Shown: positions 13,301 to 18,742 of the stretch, in pieces
How positions within the stretch are numbered: position 1 is the stretch's first letter
Layout of the letters: each line of letters begins with the position of its first letter
NCBI GenBank assembly: GCA_021648525.1
Contig: JAKISP010000029.1
Span: 1 to 48,437, forward strand
DNA from: Gammaproteobacteria bacterium
GTDB lineage: Bacteria > Pseudomonadota > Gammaproteobacteria > SZUA-140
Direction: 5' to 3'
Length of the DNA: 48,437 nucleotides
The notes under the pieces: generated by a model
What the model was told of the DNA's origin: nothing
The model's input: the letters and a program-made list of their open reading frames with translations, nothing else
Databases searched by the model: none
Position numbers and translations under genes: made by a program

Positions 13301-13487
13301 ACTGGGTGGTCAGCAGACGGTTGATATTGGTTCGCTGGCGGATATAGACCCTGCTATTTTTGCTGAGGTGAGGAATTATAACTATGGAGATACCTCGTTA
13401 CGCTTGCCACTGGATCAGCGCACTCGCAGTGAAGATGAGGATGAGGACGAAGAAGAAGCGGCAGCGGCGGTAGAAGAAGAGGTATGA
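1335..13487 (+). CDS. Giant two-partner secretion exoprotein (TpsA, filamentous-haemagglutinin type)
   Basis: About 4,050 residues. A long basic n-region (RRRAALR) and hydrophobic core ending around PSAIA form a Sec signal. Next comes a TPS/haemagglutination-activity domain with the motifs VNPNGIFF, SLNRI and GGNVALIGKQV, which the partner TpsB recognises for outer-membrane export. The body is beta-helix-like: Gly/Asn/Thr/Asp-rich with many degenerate GGxGxDxF units and a recurring 'ARDxxNTWTL ... YVGxFSNxETLxGG' module. The last ~25 residues are a Glu/Asp-rich tail (EDEDEDEEE). Probable role is a surface or released adhesin. No VENN-type pretoxin motif or recognisable toxin C-terminus is seen. 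The start is uncertain: ATG 1335 avoids overlap with the lipoprotein gene, ATG 1290 would overlap it, ATG 1341 has a GGGA about 6 nt upstream, and ATG 1389 would give the most typical signal length. The tpsB gene follows after 81 nt. Confidence 0.9.
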   Translation: MNMQVNMAAATADQARYLMRRRAALRCALWLAAGIVTLPSAIAGPDGGQVVGGSGSISQSGANTTINQTTQNMAIDWQSYNVNVNERVQYIQPNASSVSLNRILSQNGSTIAGRIDANGQVILVNPNGIFFTPTSIINVGGIIASGLDIQPADFMNGNYIFDEVLGTDGTVINSGIINASLGGNVALIGKQVKNDGLISANLGTVTLAAGKQAVLTFDQGGLLGVRVSKEILQDELGVDPAVLNSGEINAEGGRVLLTASISRDVFSRAVNTGGLESATSVVVHDDGSFTLGGGADVINTGRIDTSTIEQYMAADAQNVGRIILIGENVTSSGELLANAENGNGGEIELHAQNTTLLTENSITSARSETNGQGGVVKVLGDNVGLFDQSVVDASGANGGGEILIGGDQEGNNALIPNAEFIYLSEASRVFADALDNGNGGKLITFAANTARIYGELFARGGINGGDGGFIETSGLVGFQIIGSPDASSPQGEAGSWLIDPYNITVTGAANNVTTGSPFTAMGENATLRAFDISNALVGGVDVIIRTRGGAGPGNGDITFAADGDIDYDGSGSRTLTVDAAGDITFEAGSEIVDRQQDNNPGNPDRLNMVLEADGAVIVETAGNGEAAASIITEGGSFTVGSAADPVASFTNNGTVDTSGAFNQDGGDITINTAGAVISTGLNANGGNTGLSNNAATDRAGRAGGNVTINAGSVSITGLVSTNGSAGRYDTNRGGDNGQNGGNGGFVSITALTGDISVNAIDTSGGVAAGDYDGTIDNGTTDTGNGGDAGAITLTVGAASTINLTGDLTATGARGYIDGSTGSHGAGNTIALNGDVVLLSDVTINAAGATDTTVDTPGSFGDVTFAGTIAGDADRDNDLTVMANAINFLGAIADASIRLGDIVLNATGAIDATNDTIMANTFTVNQASSFTAGTINTANASGTGGNISITADQITLNDDLNASGTTDGMVDLNLSTAGSVTLARTTDFTSNVILTGSAGTDTLNAANRDNNWVINGSDSTLNGNNFTFNGIENLIGNNGRDDFTIGNTGSAAQIDGGAGSGLNTLTGRDTATTWTLSPTESSLADSNTYVGEFSNIDTLNGGDAVDTFDISRDFTGIINGGLATVGDIFNFLAGLSGIDYTGIINAGDGDDRFNIEGTNIAFNNALNGGGGNDILVAANEANFWSITNADSGTIYAESALDTRRIAFNNIEHLEGGTVEDTFNIGADITGSIAGNEGNDTFNLTSNVTGTINGNADNDTFNLNTTVGTQLNGDTGNDTLTVLADNVSATFAGGDGGTDIDTVAGYDSANTNVWTIDSNGGGNLVNGLGIITFSETENVTGGTGVDDFTLTSAGEIARIDGGGGIDTLTARDAANTWTLSSTVTQLAVTAGNRYVDLIERIETLTGGNDVDIFDISRDFVGTINGGDNNDEFNINTNVSAEINGGRGNDIFNVTTSTSGQLNGGDDNDVLNVLADNIILNFFGGDGGTTNVDTVNGFDSPQTNIWNIDSTASGTLQNSTATNIVFSGTENLVGGTGDDDFTISASGTMASIDGGDGTGIDTLTARNVNNTWTIANGANTLALTSSGVYLNNFSNFEILTGGGAADIFNINADFTGTINGDPLAGLGEDVFNINSASGFSGTANGMGGVDDFNIVQAMAGTLNGDGGDDRFTVLQTGLTTINQLNGGTSAETNGDTLTAADAANYWLINGNASGSLYTSANDRTNSNAEQLNFNEFETIIGGSAADDFLVDGSGSMQNIDGAAGVNQLTARNSANEWAVNGVNSGGLYVDNNAAGVGTAYVNNFVNVQNLVGGSGTDRFVMGATGVIASLDGGSGDNTLVARQGVVNIWNFLTDISGSLTQTGQASTYVNAFNNMKSYVGGGVGNEWADFSGAGTVNVNVDNYFGFTGVIGNNTSSNLYGQNDTNTPNEWLVTAVTNQGGVQTDGQNDGTFSNGNTTTALRFIDFNNLIGGDGVDNFVIDTTGSIAQIDGGTGADTLTARDVDNTWTLAATNSLAATSGGPAYVGTFSNLETLTGGGAADTFNINTDFTGTINGDPLAGLGEDVFNINSANGFSGTANGVGGADDFNIVQAMAGTLNGGDGNDTFGINANVTGTLNGDGGDDRFTLLQTGLTTINQLNGGTSNETNGDTLTAADAANYWLINGNASGSLYTSANDRTNSNAEQLSFNEFETIIGGSAADDFLVDNSGTIQQIDGAAGVNQLTARNSANEWAVNGVNSGGLYVDNNAAGVGTAYVNNFVNVQNLVGGSGTDRFVMGATGVIASLDGGSGDNTLVARQGVVNIWNFLTDISGSLTQTGQASRYVNAFNNMKSYVGGGAGNEWADFSGAGTVNVNVDNYFGFTGVIGNNTNSNLYGQNDTNTPNEWLVTAVTNQGGVQTDGQNDGTFSNGNTTTALRFIDFNNLMGGDGVDNFVIASTGSVSQIDGGTGADTLTARDGTNSWTLAATNSLAVSGGATYVGTFNNLETLIGGSDVDIFTLDAINFTGLINGGAGNDRLTITAAGDRTIELGNRINNNQNVVQIEDISANAAVTNELIGDRTATTNNWTISGARNGDVSDGTTTTVYNNIDQLTGGANTDNFDLATNAYAGIINGGDGIDQLTISANGNQIVEIGNRSNGNINVFQLETLIANQASTINELIGDSDATVSSWTINGPDTGTLDDGTNTLSFSNFTDLTGTGGTDNVSITGDVTAGLTGVIDGMGGNDNLTITASGDRTIEIGNRNGGALANGRQYIDQLETLTANAASSNTLISDSAATTSNWTISGARSGNVTDGTTSTAFSNVDNVTGGAAIDNVTLTATDFAGLIAGGAGLDSLTITAAGNRTIELGNRVNANQNIFQIETLTANAAVTNELIGDGTATNGWTINGVRNGDVSDGTTNTAYNNIDQVTGGASTDNFELATNAYAGIINGGGGIDQLTILASGNQIVEIGNRSNSNINVFQLETLIANQAATINELIGDSTATTSSWTINGNNAGVLNDGTNNLSFSNFTDLTGTGGTDNFSITGDATAGLTGVIDGMGGNDRLTITASGDRTVEIGNRSGGALMNDRQTVYRLETITANSADTNELISDRAAGANAWRVTSTDLGTVTGSISPVSFNNFATLTEGSLSGDFIIEADAGVNVINGGAGNDTFTLFGSVQTLNAGDGNDVITLNTGSAVLTLNAGDGNDTITANAGASAGTVNGDDGEDRFFIRADLAAAIFNGGADDDYFSVESSTASALFISDVALNGDGGSDTFEVGELTTSAPQESTLTIVGGEDIDNTDNDSLGSTVAGFELTLGDSGSVAGVTATEIEVVSAINGILNARDNTTTSWNINGLNAGTISDIGTGGSAAESLAFTGFVALNGGNGIDIFNVNTNGSIEGTITGGGNQDTLNIDLTGRTESGQIDFNGGNANDTITLNGTALNETYTPRINAGATDQLAYVLDGATFEVNYAAVDSVTSNVIATDLTINNGTAADTITLGARVFAASTSVANVNYQIADKTNITVRALGLSNLNLSDSILLTNGDLTITANAINDTRVDTTASLITANRLVLDNVNQAGSESNRLMTDVNELSVINHSGEIFIVEQDTTTQNGIELIEISNATGVIDIETITGPITSTANLQTSGALNLTAADDITLSGDNQFAAVTLTSAANITLAGNNQISGALTLNGETVNVNNRTATNLASVNAADLTITSLGDIIGSGAIVVSNNNATALARLTSTTGSITLNNSGNNVDVVNLQAANDASLTESGSLTISDTTVGGALNVTANGNLTVGSLTANMITLDSATGAIIDGASNLKAGTVTLTAARGIGGGTVSHVSGSEGFDNLDPSGAINTQTANLSAINTTSGTVNIDNEGALNVRDLRNRGDIILRNFGDILLQATQGNGASTGAIDANYGGNITSSVYAGSVVILNESGNSVRTAGFGLSEADITAESLFVNSVTDFGEQGQPIRLRVNDQFTLIGSRGAVISIGADPRNTTTSADLVEGDATSGLGGQQTVDIGSLADIDPAIFAEVRNYNYGDTSLRLPLDQRTRSEDEDEDEEEAAAAVEEEV
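6121..7422 (+). repeat. Internal tandem repeat A, copy 1 (within tpsA)
   Basis: About 1.30 kb coding repeat, directly followed by copy 2. The two are near-identical by eye over most of their length, for example the 'GTINGDPLAGLGEDVFNI' and 'QGVVNIWNFLTDISG' segments. Confidence 0.9.
7423..8779 (+). repeat. Internal tandem repeat A, copy 2 (within tpsA)
   Basis: Second copy of repeat A, offset 1,302 nt from copy 1. It carries a 57-nt in-frame insertion (19 residues, GDGNDTFGINANVTGTLNG) near 7619-7675, after which the offset becomes 1,359 nt. Synonymous and replacement differences are few. Confidence 0.9.
8812..9768 (+). repeat. Internal tandem repeat B, copy 1 (within tpsA)
   Basis: A repeat of about 0.95 kb; equivalent positions in the two copies (e.g. 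NELIGD at 8973 and 9927) are 954 nt apart. Marked by 'NAYAGIINGG', 'NINVFQLETLIANQA' and 'GLTGVIDGMGGND'. Boundaries are approximate. Confidence 0.8.
9769..10590 (+). repeat. Internal tandem repeat B, copy 2 (within tpsA)
   Basis: Second copy of repeat B with the same marker segments and more scattered replacements than repeat A. It fades at the 'LETITANSADTNELISD' segment. The end is approximate. Confidence 0.8.
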
Positions 13488-13568
13488 TTGTTTAAGTGAG
13501 CGGCGGCTGTGTGAGTTCGCATTCCTGATGATTTTTAGATAAAAACGGGTTTCGAAAGTAACGTTTAA

Positions 13569-15449
13569 ATGACAATAAAGAATAGAATTTCGGCAATCGT
13601 TGTGATGTTTGCTGCTTGTAGTGTGCCGGTAAATGCTGGTTTTCTGGAGATGCCAGACATTGAGCAATTTGGTGCAGCTGAAGAGAAAACCATGTTGCGT
13701 GATATGGATGTGCCTGCGTTAAAAGATCGCTCTCCGGATCCGACGGCTGGGCCGAGACTCTCTGTGTCTGAATTTAGAATTCAGGGGCTGGTTGAATACC
13801 CGGAATTAGGTATTACTCATCAAGCGTTAGCCGAGTTGGTGGAAGGGATTCGTTTTGAGTTGATGGGTGAGGGAGAGCTGTTGGAGTCTGGGTATACGGT
13901 TGATGAGCTTGGTGAGCTCTCTGATCTTCTCTCTGACATTGAAGAGGAGACGGTGGATCGTCATGTGAGTCCGTTAGAAGTGCAGAAATTAGTCTGGTTG
14001 ATTCGTGGGCAGCGTAGTAAGCGAGGGGTTACCCTCGGGCAAATTGAAACCGTTGCACATGAGATTACCCATTTTTATCGGCAGCGAGGGTTTGTGCTCG
14101 CTAAGGCCTATATCCCAAAGCAACGTGTGCGTGATGGTGTGGTCAATCTGACCTTGTTGCTAGGAATGTTGGGCGATGTATCTGTTAATGGCAATGAGCT
14201 ATACAGGGCAGAGACGTTGAATGCGGTTTTTGATGGGCTTTTAGGTGAGCCTGTTACCAATAAAATGATTGAGAAGAATCTATTTATCATCAGTGATTAT
14301 CCGGGGTTGACGGTTGATGGCTTTTTTGAACCGGGTGCGCAGATCGGTGATACGCGTCTCAATATTAATGTGAAAGATGAGCGCCATTATATGGGGCATG
14401 TGCGACTCGATAATCATGGCACTGATGAGGCGGGCCTGTACCGTCTTTATACAGACATCCAGTTGAATAATACGTTGGGATTGGCGGATTATCTGCGTGC
14501 AAGTTTACTCCGGGCGGAGTCACCTGCTAATACGACTTACTGGCAATTTGCTTATGACGGCAATTTTTTTAGTCCTCGCTTCCGCCTGGGGTTAGAGTCA
14601 TCTCGGAATCAATTTGCTGTTGACCGAACGGAGGTGGCTAACCTTGAATTGAATGGTGAGGTGGATGTACTCACCTTTAAGGTTCGTTACATAGAGCGGC
14701 GTGGACGCACAAGAAATAGTAGCTATGAGCTGCGTTCTGAATCCATTAAGTCTGATTTACAGATCGGTGATATTATTGATTTTAATAATGCCCTGGATGA
14801 AGAGTTAACACATTGGTCATTCAAATATAACTTTGATTTTCTTGATGATAAAAACAAGCGACTACACGATGGTAGTATCAAATACACCAGGGGGAGTTTT
14901 GATTTTGGGGCAAAAACAGGGCAGGAAAAAAACTACCATATACTGTCGCTAGATTATACTTTACTGACTTTTCTAACAGTACCGTTCACAGAGAGTGAGT
15001 CACGTCTGCTTTATCGCTCAAGTTTTCAGTATGCTGGGTTGAATTTATCAAAGATTGCACGTTTTTCATTGGCTGGGCCAACACGAGCGAGAGGCTTTTC
15101 CCCTAGTTTTTTTACGGCGGATGATGCATTATATATAGGTGCAGACTGGATATTTAATAGTCCAGATTTTCTGAGCTTTAACATCGGAAATGTCAGTTTT
15201 GATAATTTCGTGAAGCCTGTTCTCTTTGTCGATATTGGGGTTGGTCAGCAATATGGACTGTTAGCAGGTGAGCGTGACGTAACAGGTACATTGGCTGATG
15301 TTGGTTTTGGTTTTCAGTTTACTCATAGTGATGGTTTTAGTGGGAATTTACAATTTGCTTTTCCTGTGCTTGATGAGTTTTCTGAAGAAGGTGTCCAGCC
15401 GGAGGTAGACAGCATGAGAATGCTTTTTGATCTCCAGTATGGTTTTTGA
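13569..15449 (+). CDS. TpsB outer-membrane transporter (ShlB/FhaC/HecB family)
   Basis: A 626-residue Omp85-superfamily protein expected to export the adjacent TpsA. Residues 1-23 are a signal peptide (VNA|GF). Around residues 60-240 lie POTRA-like domains (LSVSEFRIQGL; later ETVAHEITHFYRQRGFVLAKAYIP, a typical second-POTRA segment, and INVKDERHYMGHVRLDNHG leading into the barrel). The C-terminal ~350 residues alternate as beta-barrel strands. RARGF (within GPTRARGFSPS) corresponds to the conserved VRGY/F motif of loop 6 that folds into the barrel. The protein ends in Phe, as expected for the outer-membrane signal. Length is slightly above the ~550-590 typical of the family because of an extended N-terminal region. 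ATG 13569 is chosen because the signal peptide starts there. Codon use is visibly more AT-rich than in tpsA. Confidence 0.92.
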   Translation: MTIKNRISAIVVMFAACSVPVNAGFLEMPDIEQFGAAEEKTMLRDMDVPALKDRSPDPTAGPRLSVSEFRIQGLVEYPELGITHQALAELVEGIRFELMGEGELLESGYTVDELGELSDLLSDIEEETVDRHVSPLEVQKLVWLIRGQRSKRGVTLGQIETVAHEITHFYRQRGFVLAKAYIPKQRVRDGVVNLTLLLGMLGDVSVNGNELYRAETLNAVFDGLLGEPVTNKMIEKNLFIISDYPGLTVDGFFEPGAQIGDTRLNINVKDERHYMGHVRLDNHGTDEAGLYRLYTDIQLNNTLGLADYLRASLLRAESPANTTYWQFAYDGNFFSPRFRLGLESSRNQFAVDRTEVANLELNGEVDVLTFKVRYIERRGRTRNSSYELRSESIKSDLQIGDIIDFNNALDEELTHWSFKYNFDFLDDKNKRLHDGSIKYTRGSFDFGAKTGQEKNYHILSLDYTLLTFLTVPFTESESRLLYRSSFQYAGLNLSKIARFSLAGPTRARGFSPSFFTADDALYIGADWIFNSPDFLSFNIGNVSFDNFVKPVLFVDIGVGQQYGLLAGERDVTGTLADVGFGFQFTHSDGFSGNLQFAFPVLDEFSEEGVQPEVDSMRMLFDLQYGF

Positions 15450-15646
15450 TCGTGTGTAAACAAGTCTGTTTGAAGAGCAGCAGACTGGCTAGATCTGCAG
15501 TGATGTTAATTACTTGATATTGTTGTAAAAAGCCTGTTTAGGTGTGAGTTGAAGGTGGTTGAGTTTTGTTGTAGCATAAGGGGTTTTTTGGAGCTACCTT
15601 ATATTACGTAGTTGAAAAGTAAGCATAGTTAACGAGGGTATGAATA

Positions 15647-16132
15647 ATGGCAATATATTTAGAATTTGAAGGAATTGGTGGTGATGTGACTGCTGATGGT
15701 TATGAGGGGCAGGTGAAAATCGACTCAGCATCTTTTTCTGTTACTCGTGCAGTGACAATGGAAACGGGTAATATGTCTAACCGTGAATCTAGCAAACCAA
15801 CTTTGTCTGAGGTGGTGATGGGGAAAGGTGCGGATAGTTCTTCCGCTGCATTTTTTAAGTCATCAATATTAGGTGCTGCGGGTAAAAATGCAAAAATTCA
15901 TTTTGTTCAGACAGGCGACAACGATACGCTGAAAGAGTTTGTTACTTATGAACTGGAAAATTGCATTGTGAGCCACTTCAGTTTTTCGGCTTCGGGTGAT
16001 GATCTTCCATACGAATCGATTAACTTAAGTTATTCTAAGTGTACTATTTCGTATACTGGGCATGATCTGGCTAATAAAGGTGGTGGTCCAAGCCGTTTTG
16101 GCTATGACGTGGCAGCAGGCAAGTCTGCGTAA
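15647..16132 (+). CDS. hcp: Hcp-family T6SS tube protein
   Basis: A complete 161-residue Hcp (type VI effector Hcp1-like family, usual length ~160-170). It builds the hexameric ring tube and can carry effectors in its lumen. Visible features are the N-terminal strand MAIYLEFEGIGGDV, the SFSVTR segment, the ESSKPTLSEVVM loop, TYELENCIVS, and the C-terminal FGYDVAAGKSA. ATG 15647 has AACGAGGG about 9 nt upstream. A strong hairpin follows the gene and vgrG starts 119 nt downstream, so hcp may be made in excess of the downstream genes. That would suit tube stoichiometry, but is inference. Confidence 0.95.
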   Translation: MAIYLEFEGIGGDVTADGYEGQVKIDSASFSVTRAVTMETGNMSNRESSKPTLSEVVMGKGADSSSAAFFKSSILGAAGKNAKIHFVQTGDNDTLKEFVTYELENCIVSHFSFSASGDDLPYESINLSYSKCTISYTGHDLANKGGGPSRFGYDVAAGKSA

Positions 16133-16143
16133 CATCTTTCAAT

Positions 16144-16180
16144 GGCGGCGTCGCCTTTTCGGCGGCGCTGCCTTTGTTTT
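16144..16180 (+). terminator. Terminator/attenuator between hcp and vgrG
   Basis: GGCGGCGTCGCC (16144-16155) pairs with GGCGGCGCTGCC (16161-16172) through a 12-bp stem with G-U wobbles and a 5-nt TTTTC loop. TTTGTTTT follows. This is a good intrinsic terminator 12 nt after the hcp stop. Confidence 0.75.
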
Positions 16181-16251
16181 CTGGTTATACACAGGATTGC
16201 CCCGAGGGCGGATGTGTTATCAATCTAATCTCGGATAGAGGGCTTAATTAA

Positions 16252-18186
16252 ATGAGTGGTTTTACCCAGGACAGTCGACTAATTTCTGTTGATACACCAT
16301 TGGGAAAAGATGTACTGCTATTGACATCGTTTAATGGCACCGAATCTATTTCATCCCCCTTTCAGTTTCAGCTTACGGCGCTTTCTACTCATCTGGATAT
16401 CGTACCGGATGAGATTGTTGGTAAGCAAATTACCGTGAAAATTCAAAATGAACATGGGCGAGTGTTTAACGGCTTTGTTCAGAAGTTTTCCTTTGGCGAG
16501 GTTGATGATAGCGGATTGCGCGAATACCGCCTCACCATGGTCTCCTGGTTGTGGTTTCTCTTTCGCACTGAAGGCCGACGCATTTTTCAGAATAAAAATA
16601 CCAGAGATATAGTGAGCCAGGTGTTTCAGGACCTGGGGTTTAGTGATTTTGATTTTCGAGCGGAAGGCGGTGAGCCTCGAGAATATTGCATTCAGTATGG
16701 TGAGAGTGATCTGGTATTTGTTTCAAGATTACTGGAGGAGGAGGGGTATGCCTATTATTTTTCTCATGAGGCCAATAAACATACGCTCATCATCGTTGAC
16801 AAAGTGAATGCTTATGATGAGTGCCCTGAAACAAATTTAACTTATTCAAAAGGCTCTGCGTTAGATTCCCAGGTTGTGAGCTGGGAACATCGTTATGAGT
16901 TTAGAAAAGGTGGCTGGGCCTTAAATGATTATGATTTTAAGGAGCCGAATAAGAATTTAGTCGTTGAGCGTAGTTCGAAAAGTCAATACGCTAATAACGA
17001 TAAGTTTAAGCACTACGAGTATCCAGGGTTGTATGAGGCTGGGCTTGGTGCAGACCTGGTGAAAGTCCGGATGGATGCTGAAGAAGTAGCCATGAATACG
17101 ATCGAGGGGGCAAGCAATTGTAGTACCTTTTATTCAGGTGGTTTTTTTACGCTGGATAAGCATGAAGCCAGGGCAGAAAAAGGAAGTTACATCCTGCTAG
17201 AGGTTTCTCATCAGGCGAGCGAGTCTAGTTATTACGCGGGTGCGAGGGGTGGTGGAAGTAGTTATTCTAATAGCTTTACCTGTATCCCATCGGATATTCA
17301 TTATAGACCGCTTCAAACACACCAGCGACCAGTAATGCGGGGGCCCCAATCAGCAGTGGTGACGGGGCCTGCAGGTGAAGAGGTTTATATCGACGAATTT
17401 GGTCGAATTAAGGTTCAGTTTATCTGGGATCGTGATGGTAAAAAGGATGAAAATAGCTCCTGTTTTTTGCGTGTTATGCAGTCATGGGCGGGGAATGGTT
17501 GGGGCAGCTCATTTATTCCTCGGATAGGTCATGAGGTAATTGTCTCTTTTCTTGACGGAGATCCTGATCGGCCAATTGTGACAGGCGCTGTCTATAATGG
17601 CGCGAACAAGCCGCCTTATAGCTCAAAAACACAAAGTGGTATTAAAACGCGTTCAACCAAAGGGGCGGGTACCGCCAATTATAATGAACTGCGCTTTGAA
17701 GATAAAAAAGGCTCGGAACAGGTCTATGTCCATGCGGAGAAAAATCTGGACACGATGGTTGAGAATAACGAAACTTTGACTGTCGATAACGACCGCACCA
17801 AAATAGTTAACAACGATGAAAACTCAACGATTGAGAACGACCGCAATAAGACGGTTAATAATAATCAGACTGAGACCATTGCCAAAAACAAAACGATTGA
17901 TGTCGGTAAGGATCACCAGGAATCAGTAATGGGCAATATGACCATTACGGTTGATAAAGATCTGAAGGAATCAGTAAAAGGCAAATACATCGAAAGTGTG
18001 ACGAAAGATTATGCTTTGCAGGCCAAAACAATCACGATGCAGGCGGATGATAAAATTACGATTAAAACGGGCGCTGCACAGATAGTGATGAAAAGCAATG
18101 GTGATATAACGTTGAGTGGCAAGGCCATTAATATCAAAGGCTCTGCTAATGTGGTGATTAAGGGTAGCAAAGTAATCACTAATTAG
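16252..18186 (+). CDS. vgrG: VgrG / TssI T6SS spike protein
   Basis: A 644-residue VgrG. The gp27-like base (residues ~1-330) begins FTQDSRLISVDTPLGKDVLLL and contains REYRLTMVSWLW and YCIQYGESDLVFVSRLLEEEG, which are hallmark VgrG segments. The gp5-like OB fold (~375-455) has GEEVYIDEFGRIKVQFIWDR and ends in FIPRIGHEVIVSFLDGDPDR. The C-terminal needle (~500-644) has repeats of the form NN..TI.ND..KTV and a beta-helical tail. No enzymatic extension is present, so cargo is presumably loaded through the downstream PAAR-like and adaptor proteins. ATG 16252 has AGAGGG about 11 nt upstream. It heads a compact same-strand cluster running to about 23.97 kb. Confidence 0.96.
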   Translation: MSGFTQDSRLISVDTPLGKDVLLLTSFNGTESISSPFQFQLTALSTHLDIVPDEIVGKQITVKIQNEHGRVFNGFVQKFSFGEVDDSGLREYRLTMVSWLWFLFRTEGRRIFQNKNTRDIVSQVFQDLGFSDFDFRAEGGEPREYCIQYGESDLVFVSRLLEEEGYAYYFSHEANKHTLIIVDKVNAYDECPETNLTYSKGSALDSQVVSWEHRYEFRKGGWALNDYDFKEPNKNLVVERSSKSQYANNDKFKHYEYPGLYEAGLGADLVKVRMDAEEVAMNTIEGASNCSTFYSGGFFTLDKHEARAEKGSYILLEVSHQASESSYYAGARGGGSSYSNSFTCIPSDIHYRPLQTHQRPVMRGPQSAVVTGPAGEEVYIDEFGRIKVQFIWDRDGKKDENSSCFLRVMQSWAGNGWGSSFIPRIGHEVIVSFLDGDPDRPIVTGAVYNGANKPPYSSKTQSGIKTRSTKGAGTANYNELRFEDKKGSEQVYVHAEKNLDTMVENNETLTVDNDRTKIVNNDENSTIENDRNKTVNNNQTETIAKNKTIDVGKDHQESVMGNMTITVDKDLKESVKGKYIESVTKDYALQAKTITMQADDKITIKTGAAQIVMKSNGDITLSGKAINIKGSANVVIKGSKVITN

Positions 18187-18198
18187 TGGTGTTGACTG

Positions 18199-18729
18199 AT
18201 GAATAAAGAGCCTGAAACAGTTGAAAGAGAAGAAGAGCGTTCTTCTGCGGCAGTAGCACTTGGTGAGGTTATCATTGGCACGCTGGTCGCAATTGATGAA
18301 CAGGGGCGTTTGCGGGTTGATTTCCCGGGTAGCCCTGTTGACGAGCCTTTGGTGGCGATCACAACGCTGGGATTACGTCAGCAGCATTTGGGGCGTCAGG
18401 TGGCGTTGCTCTTTGCTAACGGTGATCTTCATCAACCGATAGTGATGGGGATGATCCATAGTCCGTTGCAGGCGATGCTGGATAGTTATGAACAATCTGT
18501 TCAGGCGAATGCTGATGGCGTTGCCATCGAAAGTGACCTGAATGTTGATGATGTTGAGATTAATGGCAAGCGCATGGTCTTTGAAGCGCAGGAAGAGATG
18601 GTCTTTAAGTGTGGTGAGTCCAGTATCACGCTGACTAAATCGGGTAAGGTACTGATACGTGGTAAGTACCTGTTAAATCGATCTAGCGGTGTGAATCGTA
18701 TTATGGGTGGCTCGGTGCAGGTTAACTAA
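18199..18729 (+). CDS. DUF6484 domain protein (T6SS vgrG-linked)
   Basis: A 176-residue soluble protein with no signal peptide. Residues ~20-85 (GEVIIGTLVAIDEQGRLRVDF ... GRQVALLFANGDLHQPIVMG) resemble a small OB-like fold related to the gp5/VgrG core and match what I recall as DUF6484. The C-terminal part (MVFEAQEEMVFKCGESSITL) resembles the strand pattern of VgrG tails. It begins 12 nt after the vgrG stop and is followed by the DUF2169 gene, the usual order of such T6SS effector clusters. Probable role is an accessory or loading factor for the spike. The exact function is unknown. Confidence 0.75.
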   Translation: MNKEPETVEREEERSSAAVALGEVIIGTLVAIDEQGRLRVDFPGSPVDEPLVAITTLGLRQQHLGRQVALLFANGDLHQPIVMGMIHSPLQAMLDSYEQSVQANADGVAIESDLNVDDVEINGKRMVFEAQEEMVFKCGESSITLTKSGKVLIRGKYLLNRSSGVNRIMGGSVQVN

Positions 18730-18742
18730 GCACCCTGGCACT

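Noticed and set aside
1335-13487. CdiA-type contact-dependent inhibition system
   Set aside because: No VENN-like pretoxin motif, no toxin C-terminus and no immunity gene before tpsB. The protein ends in an acidic tail.
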